A DNA stretch of 64,000 nucleotides from an uncultured Roseicyclus sp. (lineage in GTDB: Bacteria; Pseudomonadota; Alphaproteobacteria; Rhodobacterales; Rhodobacteraceae): NCBI GenBank assembly GCA_947489665.1, contig CANLEH010000001.1:62001-126000 (forward strand). The letters run 5' to 3'. The notes under the pieces were generated by a model. That model had not been told where the DNA came from, made no database searches, and was given only the letters and a program-made list of their open reading frames with translations. Positions 34,247-44,151 of the stretch are shown piece after piece. Position 1 is the stretch's first letter. Every line of letters starts with the position of its first letter. A program made the position numbers and the translations under genes.

Positions 34247-36012
34247 TGGGCCGCAACTTCCTTGATCGTTCGTTCCGCAAGCACCATTCGGAACACAGCG
34301 CCAGGGTTTCCTTGGCGGTTGCGTGCTTCAAGCTTTCCACCGTGGTCGTCCATGATGCCCGATGAAATCGCCAAGCCCAAGCCCATGCCCTGACCGCTGG
34401 CCCGAGTTGTGACAAACGGTTCGCGAAGCTCGGCCAAGGTCGCTTCTCCCAAGCCGCTGCCCGTGTCTGATACTTCAACCCAAACCTTGCCATCACCGAC
34501 CCCGTAGCTGACCAGAAGTGTTGGCGTTTCAGCCTCTTCCATCGCGTCAACTGCATTCCGCAAAATGTTGATCAGAACCTGCTCAAGGCGCAGACGTGCG
34601 CCGCGGACGATGATTGGATGACCGGGCTTATCGTGCACAACAGCGACTTTTAACGCGTCTAGGCTTGGCACCATCAACTCAAGTGCTGCATCTACACAGT
34701 CCCTCAGGTCAATGTCTTCAAATGGCTCGACGCGCGGTCTCGCAAAGAACTTCAACTGCCGCGTGATCCCTTCCATCCGATCAACCAGCCCACCAATTGT
34801 TTGTGTCAGCTTGCCGGAACTGTGCTTGATTTCGTGGGCCGCGAGTTGATTGCGCATTGCTGCTATGGGTTGGCCCAGTTCATGAGTGACCGAGGCCGAC
34901 AATTGCCCAAGAGCGGCCAATCGGCTTGCACGCTCCAGCTCGCCCCGTGTCTCTTCAAGCCGTTGTTCGGCGCGGCGACGCTCTTCGATTTCCTGCGCCA
35001 ACGCAGCGTTGGCGCGTCTTAGCTGTGCTTCCTCTTCCTCTGAACGTTTCAGTGCCTGACCCAACCGTTGGCTCCGTTGAAATTGTGCCAGAAAAAGACC
35101 CAATCCGGAGATCGCAAGAAAAGCGCCTGTAGCGAGCCATGCGCGCAATACCGCACTGTCGTTGCGACGCAGGTAGTGAAGTCGCCAGCTATGCGGAAGG
35201 CCAGCGCTCACAACATGAAGTCGCCATGAACCATTGATTTCGGCCCATCGCGCGTCCTCGTCCGCGCTCCAGTTTAGCGCCTCCAGGGCTTGCCCGGGGA
35301 ATTGCCGCGCCGTTTCGATCCGCGAACGCTCATCCTGCGAAAGCGGGTCTAGCGCGCGATAGCGCCACATCGGATCCGACGCCAACAAGACAACGTCATG
35401 CCGGTCTGTCAGAAAGACCTGCTCTCCCGCGTCTCGCCAAGCCTGTTCAAACGGAGCCAGGCTAAGCTTCAATGCGACAACGCCTATGACCTCTCCGGCG
35501 TCGTTTCGAACAGGATCTGCGATGAAGTAGCCCGGAAGGCCGGTTGTGGCACCAATGCCATAGAACGTTCCGGTCTCTCCGTTGAGTGCTGTCTGGAAAT
35601 AGGGCCGAAACGCGTAGGACTGACCCACAAAGCCGCCGGCATCTTCTACGTTAGAAGCCGCGATTGTGAGGCCGTCAGGTTCCATCAAGTATATGGCGTC
35701 CAGACCGGCCGCGCTCGCAAAAACGGCAAGACGCGCATTCAAGGTTGCTAGACCGTCGCCCTGGAGCCCTGAAATGACGAACGGATCAACGGCGAGCACT
35801 TGTGTGAGATGCTCAAAGCGCTCGACTTCCGATAGGACCGTACTGTGATACAGCGACATCCTTGCTTCTGCACGCTGAAGCTCTTGTGCTGTGAAATATC
35901 GGTAAGTCCCAACCCAAACACCAACAGCGACGCAAAGCGATAGAGCCACGAACAGCAGTGTTGCCGCCCCTCGCCGCTCAGGCTTGGCAATGTGGAAGGC
36001 GCTGAGCTTCAC
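34243..36012 (-). CDS. dctB: DctB-like sensor histidine kinase
   Basis: The 589-residue sensor has two membrane helices (about 17-36 and 290-310). They bracket a double-Cache periplasmic sensor (IYLMEPDGLTIAASN, then GETGTFYGIGATTGLPGYF), as in DctB proteins that sense C4-dicarboxylates. After a coiled coil comes the H box (SVTHELGQP, His377) and the ATPase domain (NILRNAVDA, DTGSGLG). It is transcribed just before dctD with an ATGA overlap and adjoins the TRAP genes it probably controls. The sensed ligand should be the TRAP substrate. Confidence 0.92.
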   Translation of the reverse strand: MKLSAFHIAKPERRGAATLLFVALSLCVAVGVWVGTYRYFTAQELQRAEARMSLYHSTVLSEVERFEHLTQVLAVDPFVISGLQGDGLATLNARLAVFASAAGLDAIYLMEPDGLTIAASNVEDAGGFVGQSYAFRPYFQTALNGETGTFYGIGATTGLPGYFIADPVRNDAGEVIGVVALKLSLAPFEQAWRDAGEQVFLTDRHDVVLLASDPMWRYRALDPLSQDERSRIETARQFPGQALEALNWSADEDARWAEINGSWRLHVVSAGLPHSWRLHYLRRNDSAVLRAWLATGAFLAISGLGLFLAQFQRSQRLGQALKRSEEEEAQLRRANAALAQEIEERRRAEQRLEETRGELERASRLAALGQLSASVTHELGQPIAAMRNQLAAHEIKHSSGKLTQTIGGLVDRMEGITRQLKFFARPRVEPFEDIDLRDCVDAALELMVPSLDALKVAVVHDKPGHPIIVRGARLRLEQVLINILRNAVDAMEEAETPTLLVSYGVGDGKVWVEVSDTGSGLGEATLAELREPFVTTRASGQGMGLGLAISSGIMDDHGGKLEARNRQGNPGAVFRMVLAERTIKEVAAQ

Positions 36013-36085
36013 GGGATACTCTTTTCCGACACATTCGCACGGCTCGAAAACCTAGCCAAGAAAGACACATCCGACGCTGCGGCCA

Positions 36086-36487
36086 TCATTCCACCCTGTT
36101 CCACGTCTGGCCGCCACATATGACACCACCCAGGACACAACCTGACACCCTTAGTTGATCCGCACCACGAAATCGCATTCGAGAGTGATAGATGCGGCCA
36201 GTTTCAACGTCGAGCAGTGTTCCTCCTGCATATTGTGCACCATCCCAAAGCATGTCTTGGATCAGAACGGTTCCGAAGAATTGAGGGTCGACGTTTTCTC
36301 CGCCACCATCGACGAGTGTGCCGCAATAATGCGTGCCGCAGGGGGCAAAGCTTACAAACCCCCAGGATCCATCACGCGCCCCGGTTTGCCAAAGACCGTC
36401 CAAGGAATGTGGCGGCGATGCAGTTTGCGCGAAGGCGGCCTGCAGCTGGAGCAATAGCAGCAACAATGACAGACAGAGGCGGTTCAT
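36086..36487 (-). CDS. DUF2147-like small secreted protein
   Basis: The protein of about 133 residues has a strong signal peptide (LCLSLLLLLLQLQAAFA) and a single compact domain. It contains DGLWQTGARDGSWGFVSFAPCG, GTLVDG, and three to four cysteines likely to form disulphides. This is the pattern of DUF2147 proteins, which are exported and of unknown function. The ATG at 36487 overlaps the kinase stop codon by ATGA, so it is coupled to that sensor. A role as ligand-binding or envelope accessory to the kinase is inference. Confidence 0.7.
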   Translation of the reverse strand: MNRLCLSLLLLLLQLQAAFAQTASPPHSLDGLWQTGARDGSWGFVSFAPCGTHYCGTLVDGGGENVDPQFFGTVLIQDMLWDGAQYAGGTLLDVETGRIYHSRMRFRGADQLRVSGCVLGGVICGGQTWNRVE

Positions 36488-38007
36488 ATTGCGCCCATAG
36501 GCGCGGCAGATGGAACCGTGATTGCCACGCAAGTCACGTCTGGCCCGCAATCTGGCGTGCTAACCTGAAGGCCGGCTCGCTTTGCCTGCTCTTCGACGAT
36601 CGCGAGGCCCAATCCGCTCCCCTTTGAGGCTTCGCCCTTTTGCCATTCCTTGTGCGAAAGATCCGCGCCGCCGGGGTTGCCAATTGTGAAAACGTACCCG
36701 TCCGACATTGAAATCCCATTCACCGTAACCTCGCCCGGTGTCCCATGAGCGATTGCATTGGACATCACATTGCAAAGAATGCGCATCAGCGCGAGCGGCT
36801 GGGTTGTCAACGCCGATGGGGCAATTGCCATTGCAAGGCGAAGATCGCGCTTCTCCGCATCACCTTCGAACATGCGCTTCAATGTTTCGCCAATCTGCTC
36901 GGCCTGGACCTCTTCGTGGCCCTCCGCAGTGATCCGTTCTTGTCTGGCCAGGGGTCGCGCATCACTCGCCGCCTCCTCAATGTAGCTTGAGGCCAACTCG
37001 TCGAGGTAGTCCAACGAGTGCTGCAAATGGTCTTTTGTTTCGCTTGGCATGTCTCGTGACAGTGACGCGAACGAAGTTCTGAGCGAAGATAGCGGCTGGC
37101 GAATGTCATGGGACGCCGTGGCCAAACGCATATTCCTGATATGTGCCACCTCAACTGCGGCTCGGTGGTTTTCCTGAGCGATCAACAGCTCCTCGTTAAT
37201 GCGCGCCTTCTCTTCAGCTCGTTCGAGCGCTTCTTGCACGACAAGCTCCCGGTCAGATTTGAGGATGAAGATGTTCCGTATGAAAAGCGCCCCAAATCCA
37301 ACCGTGATCGCCGCAATCAGAAAACGGTTGATCGCGACTGTCAGCTCCACGCCATCAAACCCGCCTGCGATCATGAATGATCCACCGATCAACACGCATG
37401 TCAAAAGCACCCAAATCAAATTTCGGATGATCGTGTCGTACCCCCCTCGCAATTTCGAGAAGGTAGAAACGGGCACGAAGTGCGCCACGGCCACTGAACA
37501 CCCCGACAAGCTGAACAACAGGTACTGAAGATCTTGGGCCGCTTCCCGTCCCAAAAGCCATAGTGCCCAAATTCCAACAGCGCAGACCCGGTACGGCATT
37601 CTTAAATTGGCCCATTTGTGATCTCGCGGAATGGTTTGGGCAGCCACCAGAAAATTGACAGATAGCATCGCATAACCGCCAAGGATCAATTCTGCAGAAG
37701 AGACCTCAATGCCGGACCAGGCGATGCCTGTGATGTTTTGCTCGAACAAAGCAATGTAGATCAATCCAAGCAGAACAAGAACTGTGTATGCCGACCAGAT
37801 CCACTGTCTGAGTGAGACCGCGATTGCGATCAGGACTCCCAAAGCGGATAGGTTTCCCAGAAAGAAGGCAGCCGCAGAAACCGCGCCCTGTGCCGCCTCA
37901 GTCAGAGTCTGTGGCGGCATGTCGAAGGTCACAGGGCCTACCGGTGGTGCGACTGAAACCGCGCATGCTAAAATTGCTGCGCCTGAGATTTTATTCAGCT
38001 TTGTCAT
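36484..38007 (-). CDS. Membrane sensor histidine kinase with multi-helix N-terminus
   Basis: The 507-residue kinase has a signal-like start, then about seven membrane helices (residues 40-250), a coiled coil (250-290), an H box (ATASHDIRQPL, His300) and an HATPase domain (NVMSNAIAHG, GSGLGLAI). The N-terminal sensor resembles 7TM-type input domains, not periplasmic Cache or PAS domains. It is divergent to a LuxR-type response regulator 65 bases away, which is its likely partner. Signal unknown. Confidence 0.85.
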   Translation of the reverse strand: MTKLNKISGAAILACAVSVAPPVGPVTFDMPPQTLTEAAQGAVSAAAFFLGNLSALGVLIAIAVSLRQWIWSAYTVLVLLGLIYIALFEQNITGIAWSGIEVSSAELILGGYAMLSVNFLVAAQTIPRDHKWANLRMPYRVCAVGIWALWLLGREAAQDLQYLLFSLSGCSVAVAHFVPVSTFSKLRGGYDTIIRNLIWVLLTCVLIGGSFMIAGGFDGVELTVAINRFLIAAITVGFGALFIRNIFILKSDRELVVQEALERAEEKARINEELLIAQENHRAAVEVAHIRNMRLATASHDIRQPLSSLRTSFASLSRDMPSETKDHLQHSLDYLDELASSYIEEAASDARPLARQERITAEGHEEVQAEQIGETLKRMFEGDAEKRDLRLAMAIAPSALTTQPLALMRILCNVMSNAIAHGTPGEVTVNGISMSDGYVFTIGNPGGADLSHKEWQKGEASKGSGLGLAIVEEQAKRAGLQVSTPDCGPDVTCVAITVPSAAPMGAI

Positions 38008-38072
38008 AGGACTCCCGTCCTATACGATTTTGACAAATTCGCACGATCCGTTTGCAACAGGGCCGAACTACG

Positions 38073-38720
38073 ATGAAACGCTATACTGCAATGCTTGCGG
38101 ATGATCACAGGATTGTTCGAATGGGGCTCAGGGCCGCGATCGAACATGGTGAGATAGTTCACGATACGCCGATCGATATTGTGGCTGAAGCCGAGGATGG
38201 TCTCCAAGCCATAGAAGCCGTTAAGGCGCACCGTCCTGACCTGTTGATCCTTGATGTGTCTATGCCGGTGGCCTCTGGGGCCGAGATTGTTGTGGATATT
38301 CAGCGTTGGAGCCCTGACACAAAGATCGTTGTCTACTCTGCGGTGACGTCGCCCGGGTTGTTGGCACATTTGATTGAGGCGGGTGTTCACGGGTTGTTTG
38401 CAAAAGGCTCTGATGCGTCTTTGATGCTTGATGCCTTGCCGCTGATTTTGCGAGGCGGGTCCAAAGTTGACCCCTCGATCCTCGATATTGTTCGCGAGGC
38501 GCCGGAACCCGCGGTTTTGACGGCACGCGAACGTCAGACACTCAACATGGTCCTTGCGGGGCGAACCAATGCCGAAGTTGCTGAGATGATGGGGATCAGC
38601 CCCAAAACTGCCGAGAAACACCGTGCCAGCATGATGGCGAAGCTGGATGTTCGGAGCCTGTCCGAGCTGATGGCCAAAGCCTTGCAGGACGGCCTGATCG
38701 AGCAACATGGTTTGATGTAG
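38073..38720 (+). CDS. LuxR/NarL-type response regulator
   Basis: The protein of about 215 residues has a receiver domain (phospho-acceptor Asp61 in LLILDVSMP) and a C-terminal LuxR-type helix-turn-helix (LTARERQTLNMVLAGRTNAEVA, then SPKTAEKHR). I chose the ATG at 38073; the open frame begins seven codons earlier only with TTG. It is divergently transcribed from the histidine kinase and is probably its partner. Target genes are unknown. Confidence 0.9.
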   Translation: MKRYTAMLADDHRIVRMGLRAAIEHGEIVHDTPIDIVAEAEDGLQAIEAVKAHRPDLLILDVSMPVASGAEIVVDIQRWSPDTKIVVYSAVTSPGLLAHLIEAGVHGLFAKGSDASLMLDALPLILRGGSKVDPSILDIVREAPEPAVLTARERQTLNMVLAGRTNAEVAEMMGISPKTAEKHRASMMAKLDVRSLSELMAKALQDGLIEQHGLM

Positions 38721-38780
38721 GGGCAAAGAACGGCTCCTGAATTTCACCCATCAGACCTATCCTTCGCTGCAAGTGGATCA

Positions 38781-38800
38781 TATGGGGAGTCCTCCCCATA
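38781..38800 (+). terminator. Palindromic hairpin after the response regulator
   Basis: Nine-bp perfect arms TATGGGGAG and CTCCCCATA with only two bases between; as RNA a 7-bp stem with a 6-base loop. It begins 61 bases after the stop codon and has no U run, so a protein-binding palindrome is an alternative. Confidence 0.45.
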
Positions 38801-38983
38801 CGACGCATATCCAATTGCAGATAGGTATGGTGTACCGGGCGCTGAGCCCGACCACATCAAGCCAAACTGACTATCGTGGACCCTCAAAAATGATGCCGCA
38901 ATCCAGTCGCGGCTGTCACAAGAACGGTCGCAGCGATCCTTTATTTGGCAATACAAGTTTCGTCTGGCGCTAAGCCGGACGTT

Positions 38984-39019
38984 CCCTGCCCGCCGCGCGC
39001 TCCGGGGTGGCGGGCAGGG
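38984..39019 (-). terminator. Hairpin ending the urease operon
   Basis: An 11-bp GC-rich stem (CCCTGCCCGCC and GGCGGGCAGGG) starts three bases beyond the ureG stop codon on the minus strand. No U run is seen. Confidence 0.65.
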
Positions 39020-39021
39020 CC

Positions 39022-39633
39022 CTAAACTCCACCCATTTCACAAATCAGGGCTTTGACGTCCTCAACGCCCTGCCGCGATTTGAGAGACGCAAAGACAGTG
39101 GCCCGGTCCGGACGCATTCTTTTGGAATCTCGATCCATGACCGACAAATCAGCCCCGACATGGGGTGCAAGGTCCGTCTTGTTAATCACCAAGACGTCCG
39201 ACCTTGTGATCGCTGGCCCACCTTTTCGCGGGATTTCTTCGCCTGCGGCCACGTCAATTACATAAATTGTGAAGTCCGCTAGTTCGGGACTGAACGTGGC
39301 TGACAAATTGTCACCGCCGCTTTCGATAAGAACCAGGTCAAGGTCCGGGTGGCGTTCGGACATCTCGGCAACCGCGGCAAGATTGATGGATGCGTCTTCG
39401 CGAATTGCGGTGTGCGGGCATCCACCGGTCTCCACGCCGAGGATCCGATCCGAAGGGAGGATCTGCATCCGCATGAGAGCCTCCGCATCTTCCTGTGTGT
39501 AGATATCATTTGTGATGGCAGCGATCGAATGCGTGTCCTTGAACGCCTCACACAGAGCTGCTGTCAGCGTTGTTTTACCTGCGCCCACGGGGCCGCCTAT
39601 CCCCACACGCAACGGGCCATTCGGGCTGGTCAT
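39022..39633 (-). CDS. ureG: Urease accessory GTPase UreG
   Basis: UreG hydrolyses GTP to drive nickel insertion into urease together with UreD, UreF and UreE. The 203-residue protein begins with the P-loop ([13 protein letters not shown]) and has the nickel-binding CPH motif in [17 protein letters not shown], plus [15 protein letters not shown]. It overlaps ureF by ATGA and is the last gene of the operon. Confidence 0.97.
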   Translation of the reverse strand: MTSPNGPLRVGIGGPVGAGKTTLTAALCEAFKDTHSIAAITNDIYTQEDAEALMRMQILPSDRILGVETGGCPHTAIREDASINLAAVAEMSERHPDLDLVLIESGGDNLSATFSPELADFTIYVIDVAAGEEIPRKGGPAITRSDVLVINKTDLAPHVGADLSVMDRDSKRMRPDRATVFASLKSRQGVEDVKALICEMGGV

Positions 39634-40277
39634 GTTCTGAATATCCTTGAGTATTGGGATTCATGCCGCATCGATGCGATGTCGCCAATGAATGCGGATG
39701 AGGTCAGGACAGAAAGATCTCCGTCAGAGGTTTCCTGAGCAATCTCACAACATAACTTGGTCAGGTCGCGAAGTATTTTTTGCGCCTCGGTCTGGCCGAT
39801 CGGGGCAAGCCGTTGTGCGCAAGATATCAGATTCGACAGCGTCGCCTGGGTTGCCATGCGGAGTGTGAGGTCCAGGGGCAATCCCTGCAGCTTGGCGGCG
39901 CGCCCCAGCGCAACTGGATAGGTTAGCGATGCAGGCTCTTGCTTCCAAATCTTATCGGTCACCAACCCAAACGCGGCCCCAATCTGAACCGTTTCCAGCG
40001 CACGTTCTTTTGAAGCTGCAAAAGCGCGAACTTTAGCATCGACCTTGGCCACGTCATCGCTGGTTTCTGCGTGCCATGCCGCAGCGATGAAACGTGCATC
40101 GCTTGCCCCGGCTCCAAACCGCAATATATCCTCCAGCCATGCGCGCAGTGTGTTGGCATCCCGGACATTGCCATCCTCAACCAACGACTCCAAGCCATGG
40201 CTATAGGCAAAGGCACCGACCGGATAAGCGGGCGAAAGCCATTGGGCCATTGTCAGAATTTGGTTTTCAGTGGTCAT
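39630..40277 (-). CDS. ureF: Urease accessory protein UreF
   Basis: UreF binds the UreD-apourease complex and acts as the fidelity checkpoint for nickel delivery. The all-helical protein of about 215 residues has the family opening [21 protein letters not shown] chose the ATG at 40277, which overlaps the ureE stop by 11 bases; an upstream extension of the frame lies within ureE and is not credible. Confidence 0.93.
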   Translation of the reverse strand: MTTENQILTMAQWLSPAYPVGAFAYSHGLESLVEDGNVRDANTLRAWLEDILRFGAGASDARFIAAAWHAETSDDVAKVDAKVRAFAASKERALETVQIGAAFGLVTDKIWKQEPASLTYPVALGRAAKLQGLPLDLTLRMATQATLSNLISCAQRLAPIGQTEAQKILRDLTKLCCEIAQETSDGDLSVLTSSAFIGDIASMRHESQYSRIFRT

Positions 40278-40698
40278 GGCTGTGCGTTCTTCCATGCCCG
40301 TAGGCACCACCTTCCGGTGTGAACGGTTCGTGCACGTCGCGTAGGCATGCACCAAGCTTTTCCAACATGTCCCGGATCACATGGTCGGGTCGGATCAATA
40401 GCCGGTCCTCTTCGATCTGACATGGCATATGGCGATTGCCGATATGCCAGGCCAGCCGCGTCATGTCGCCGGTCACTTCAAGCAGATCCTCTGGTGCCGC
40501 GACCACTTCGATCAATCGCCCATCTTCGAGCTTGAATGCGTCGCCATGGTTCAGGCTTGTGGTTTGCGCCAGATCGACAAGAAAGCGTTCCCCCTCGTCT
40601 GAAGTCAGAACCTTCCTGCGGAGAAAACGCGCGTCGTAGTCGAGGGTGACGCGGCCCGAACCGCCATGCGAATGAGTGATGCTATGACTTTTGATCAT
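40267..40698 (-). CDS. ureE: Urease nickel chaperone UreE
   Basis: UreE stores nickel and hands it to UreG. The 143-residue protein has an N-terminal peptide-binding domain and the metal-binding domain with the conserved HIGNRHMPCQ segment. Both ends are histidine rich (HSITHSHGG at the start; HGRTHSHDH at the end), as in nickel-storing members. It overlaps ureF by 11 bases. Confidence 0.95.
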   Translation of the reverse strand: MIKSHSITHSHGGSGRVTLDYDARFLRRKVLTSDEGERFLVDLAQTTSLNHGDAFKLEDGRLIEVVAAPEDLLEVTGDMTRLAWHIGNRHMPCQIEEDRLLIRPDHVIRDMLEKLGACLRDVHEPFTPEGGAYGHGRTHSHDH

Positions 40699-40716
40699 GG
40701 ATATGGGAGGTCTCTT

Positions 40717-42477
40717 TCAAAACAGGAAATATCGCTGCGCCATAGGTAGGCTTTCCGCAGGCTGGCACGTCAGCAATTCCCCATCAGCACGTACTTCGTA
40801 GGTTTCAGGGTTCACCTCAATCTCGGGCAGGGCGTCGTTGAGGATGAGATCCTTCTTGCCGATCCCACGTGTGTTTGCGACGGCCAATGTTTGCTTGGCC
40901 AAGCCAAGCGTGTCGCTGATCCCAAGTGAGTGTGCGGCCGCGCTGACAAAGGTTACGGCGGAATGTTCGACGTTCCGTCCATATGCCGCGAACATTGGCC
41001 GGGAATAGACCGGCTGTGGCGTGGGGATAGATGCATTCGGGTCGCCCATTTGCGCGCAAGCGATAGACCCACCCAGTAAAACCATCTCGGGCTTCACGCC
41101 AAAAAAGGCAGGGTTCCAAAGGCAAAGATCTGCCCGTTTACCCACCTCGATACTTCCGATCTCGTGTGCGATGCCGTGGGCAATCGCTGGATTGATTGTG
41201 TACTTCGCCACATAGCGCCGCACACGCATATTGTCGTTTTCTCCCTTTTCCTCAGGCAGGCGCCCGCGCTGCTTCTTCATCTTATCAGCGGTCTGCCATG
41301 TGCGGATGATGACTTCACCTACACGACCCATGGCCTGGCTGTCGGACGCGATTATGGAGAACGCGCCCATGTCATGCAGGATATCCTCGGCGGCGATGGT
41401 TTCGCGCCGGATGCGACTTTCCGCGAAAGCCACATCCTCGGGAATGGATTTGTCGAGGTGGTGGCACACCATCAGCATATCCAGATGTTCCTCCACCGTA
41501 TTCACAGTGAATGGGCGCGTTGGGTTCGTGGATGAGGGCAGCACGTTCGCATCGCCACAAATCTTGATGATATCTGGGGCATGGCCACCGCCGGCACCTT
41601 CGGTGTGGAACGCATGAATCGTGCGACCCTTGATTGCCGCGATCGTATTCTCCACAAAACCGGACTCGTTGAGCGTGTCGGTATGGATCATCACTTGCAC
41701 GTCCATATCGTCCGCAACCGACAAGCAGCAATCAATGGCGCCCGGGGTGGTTCCCCAATCCTCATGCAACTTCATGGCGCACGCCCCGGCTTTGACCTGC
41801 TCTTCCAATGCGCCGGGGAGCGAGGCGTTGCCCTTGCCGGCAAATGCAAGGTTCATCGGGAATGCATCAGCAGCCTGCAGCATCCGCCCGATATGCCAAG
41901 GACCGGGTGTGCAGGTGGTTGCGAGCGTACCATGGGCGGGGCCAGTTCCGCCACCGAGCATGGTCGTTAGGCCTGAATGAAGAGCGTCCTCAATCTGTTG
42001 CGGACAGATGAAGTGAATATGGCTATCAAACCCGCCGGCGGTCAGAATACGGCCTTCCCCGGCAATAGCCTCTGTCCCAGGCCCTACAATGATGTTCACG
42101 CCGGGCTGCGTGTCGGGATTGCCTGCCTTGCCGATGGCCGCGATGCGCCCATCCTTCAAACCGATATCTGCCTTGATGATGCCGGTATGATCCACGATCA
42201 GCGCGTTTGTGATGACCGTATCCACCGCACCATCGGCGCGCGACGTCTGAGCCTGCCCCATACCATCGCGGATCACCTTTCCGCCGCCAAACTTGACCTC
42301 TTCGCCATAGCTCAACGCATTTTGGCCTGAACCGCCGGTCACGGCTTGGCCTACGGCCTCGGCCGTCAGATCGCGTTCCACTTCAATGATAAGATCCGTA
42401 TCGGCCAGCCGCACCTTGTCGCCCACGGTGGGCCCGAACATAGCTGCGTAGTCGGCGCGTTTGATTGAAGTTGCCAT
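40717..42477 (-). CDS. ureC: Urease alpha (catalytic) subunit
   Basis: UreC hydrolyses urea to ammonia and carbamate at a di-nickel centre in the cytosol. The 586-residue length is slightly above the usual ~570. Nickel ligands are visible: HIH in GFDSHIHF, the carbamylated lysine in AMKLHEDWG, and histidines in IHTDTLNE and [13 protein letters not shown]. The flexible flap includes [13 protein letters not shown] with the catalytic histidine. The gene is three bases downstream of ureB and 18 bases upstream of ureE. Confidence 0.98.
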   Translation of the reverse strand: MATSIKRADYAAMFGPTVGDKVRLADTDLIIEVERDLTAEAVGQAVTGGSGQNALSYGEEVKFGGGKVIRDGMGQAQTSRADGAVDTVITNALIVDHTGIIKADIGLKDGRIAAIGKAGNPDTQPGVNIIVGPGTEAIAGEGRILTAGGFDSHIHFICPQQIEDALHSGLTTMLGGGTGPAHGTLATTCTPGPWHIGRMLQAADAFPMNLAFAGKGNASLPGALEEQVKAGACAMKLHEDWGTTPGAIDCCLSVADDMDVQVMIHTDTLNESGFVENTIAAIKGRTIHAFHTEGAGGGHAPDIIKICGDANVLPSSTNPTRPFTVNTVEEHLDMLMVCHHLDKSIPEDVAFAESRIRRETIAAEDILHDMGAFSIIASDSQAMGRVGEVIIRTWQTADKMKKQRGRLPEEKGENDNMRVRRYVAKYTINPAIAHGIAHEIGSIEVGKRADLCLWNPAFFGVKPEMVLLGGSIACAQMGDPNASIPTPQPVYSRPMFAAYGRNVEHSAVTFVSAAAHSLGISDTLGLAKQTLAVANTRGIGKKDLILNDALPEIEVNPETYEVRADGELLTCQPAESLPMAQRYFLF

Positions 42478-42480
42478 GGC

Positions 42481-42786
42481 CTACAGATCTCCCATGATCT
42501 TTTGATTGAAGCCAAAGATCCGGCGGGCGCCGGCGATCTGGATCAGGGCGACCTCGCGCCGTTGACCGGGCTCGAACCGCACGGCAGTTCCAGCGGCAAT
42601 ATCCAAACGGTGCCCACGGGCGGCCTCACGGTCAAACTCCAGCGCCGTGTTGGCTTCGGCAAAATGGTAGTGGCTGCCAACCTGAACGGGCCTGTCACCT
42701 GTGTTGGCAACCATAAGCATGATCGCTTGGCGGCTGTCGTTGAGGGTAATCTCGCCCTCGGCGGGGATGATTTCTCCTGGGATCAT
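42481..42786 (-). CDS. ureB: Urease beta subunit
   Basis: UreB is a structural subunit of urease. The 101-residue protein has the family opening [16 protein letters not shown] and [18 protein letters not shown]. It is encoded separately from UreA, as in most bacteria. It starts 13 bases after ureA and ends three bases before ureC. Confidence 0.97.
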   Translation of the reverse strand: MIPGEIIPAEGEITLNDSRQAIMLMVANTGDRPVQVGSHYHFAEANTALEFDREAARGHRLDIAAGTAVRFEPGQRREVALIQIAGARRIFGFNQKIMGDL

Positions 42787-42799
42787 TGCGGGGCCTCCA

Positions 42800-43102
42800 C
42801 TATCGGATCGGTTGATGGACGGTCACCAGTTTTGTTCCGTCGGGAAAAGTCGCCTCGACCTGCACTTCGTGGATCATCTCGGGCACGCCATCCATGCATT
42901 GCTCGCGCGTGATCACCTGCGCACCCGCCTGCATCATGTCCGCGACCGACCGCCCGTCGCGCGCGCCTTCGACCACCGCATCGGTGATCAGCGCAATCGC
43001 CTCAGGATGGTTTAGCTTCACGCCGCGGGCCAGACGTTTGCGGGCCACCTCGGCGGCCATGGCCACCAACAATTTGTCTTTTTCTCGGGGGGTCAGATTC
43101 AT
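42800..43102 (-). CDS. ureA: Urease gamma subunit
   Basis: UreA is the smallest structural subunit. The 100-residue protein has the family opening [20 protein letters not shown] and the [13 protein letters not shown] helix, ending with [11 protein letters not shown]. It starts one base after the ureD stop codon. Confidence 0.97.
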   Translation of the reverse strand: MNLTPREKDKLLVAMAAEVARKRLARGVKLNHPEAIALITDAVVEGARDGRSVADMMQAGAQVITREQCMDGVPEMIHEVQVEATFPDGTKLVTVHQPIR

Positions 43103-43103
43103 C

Positions 43104-43895
43104 TTACAGCATCCAGCATCGGGGTAAGTCGGGTTGATAGAGTTGGTTCAATACGGGAATAAGGCTCTTGCGCAGTTCAAATCCGTCAGGGGCCAACAGG
43201 CGCAACACAAGTACATCCGGCAAAAGAAGCGAAGCTCCGGCAGTCACCGGAAGGAGGGCACGGACCGGATCAAGCTGGCTTTCCGCATCAGCAGCGACGT
43301 AAACCAAAGAGGCCATTGCGCGGGCCGAATTGGCAACGAACGGGCGGTCCAACTGTTGCTGGATGTCGCCTTCCATACGGGTGGCGTCCAGGTAAACGGG
43401 CACTCCGTTGCGATGTATCTCGACGCGGTCGGAGAACACCCCGCTGCGGATTGTCTCTTTCATCGCAGTACGGCCAAAAACGACAGGCTCGCAAAACAGC
43501 AGCTTTGCATCGCCTTGAAGGCTTATGTACGTGCGACGGGTCAATGCGCAGCCGTCGAACAGGATGGTTTCCTGTGGAAGCCAATTCAGGCGCGCCGATG
43601 GGCCGACGTTGATCCTGTTTACGACGCGCCCGGGTTCCGATCCGATTGCGCGATAGGCGCGCTCAGCCGCCTGGGTCGTCAATGTACAATCGGAGGCGAT
43701 TTCTGCAGTGCACGAGTAGGCATCACCGCCTGTCACACCGCCTGCGGTGTTCACAAGTACCGCATCCAGGTGCTTGCCCGTGCGACGGGGGAAGAGGCAT
43801 TTCAGAGAACCGGATTGGCGAAGGTCCTCAATCTCGGATCGATTGCGCCTTGATTTCACACCCAGAAATACGTCGCCAATGGCCCGCGGCTGCAC
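43104..43895 (-). CDS. ureD: Urease accessory protein UreD
   Basis: UreD is the scaffold that binds apourease and recruits UreF and UreG. The 263-residue protein has the family landmarks [19 protein letters not shown] and [12 protein letters not shown], then [15 protein letters not shown]. The start at 43895 is GTG without a clear ribosome site, so the N-terminus is uncertain. It is the first gene of ureD-A-B-C-E-F-G. Confidence 0.94.
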   Translation of the reverse strand: MQPRAIGDVFLGVKSRRNRSEIEDLRQSGSLKCLFPRRTGKHLDAVLVNTAGGVTGGDAYSCTAEIASDCTLTTQAAERAYRAIGSEPGRVVNRINVGPSARLNWLPQETILFDGCALTRRTYISLQGDAKLLFCEPVVFGRTAMKETIRSGVFSDRVEIHRNGVPVYLDATRMEGDIQQQLDRPFVANSARAMASLVYVAADAESQLDPVRALLPVTAGASLLLPDVLVLRLLAPDGFELRKSLIPVLNQLYQPDLPRCWML

Positions 43896-44151
43896 GGGTG
43901 TCGCAGCAGCTGCGCTGATATTTTTCGGCTGGGTGATACGCAGGCCTCACGAATTCTTCCGCGCCCAACTTCATCGAGTCGCTCAGGGATGGCTACTAAT
44001 TTTGCCATATTCGGCGCGCCCGTCCTTGATCCGCCGACTTTTTAGGCAAAAGCTCACAGTGCGCTCAAAAAGCCATCAAACAAATGCGACGGTTCGCACG
44101 GATCGTCGTACTCTGGTCGTCTCGGTCTGCAACGACTTCGCGGGCTCCGGC
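43896..44151. other. Intergenic region between xylG and ureD
   Basis: The 256 bases must hold the urease promoter. I see no clear NtrC or sigma-54 site. A 14-bp palindrome (44147-44160, CCGGCTTAAGCCGG) covers the xylG stop codon and may form a short hairpin. Confidence 0.5.

Larger units (their letters stand above)
38721..39021. other. Convergent intergenic region with two hairpins
   Basis: The 301 bases separate the rightward response regulator from the leftward urease operon. Two hairpins are listed separately. Nothing else in it looks coding. Confidence 0.6.

Noticed and set aside
38004-38747. 247-codon frame opposite the LuxR-type regulator
   Set aside because: It is the antisense shadow of a gene with clear receiver and helix-turn-helix domains.
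43896-44151. NtrC/sigma-54 promoter for urease
   Set aside because: No convincing GG-N10-GC element was found in the gap before ureD.
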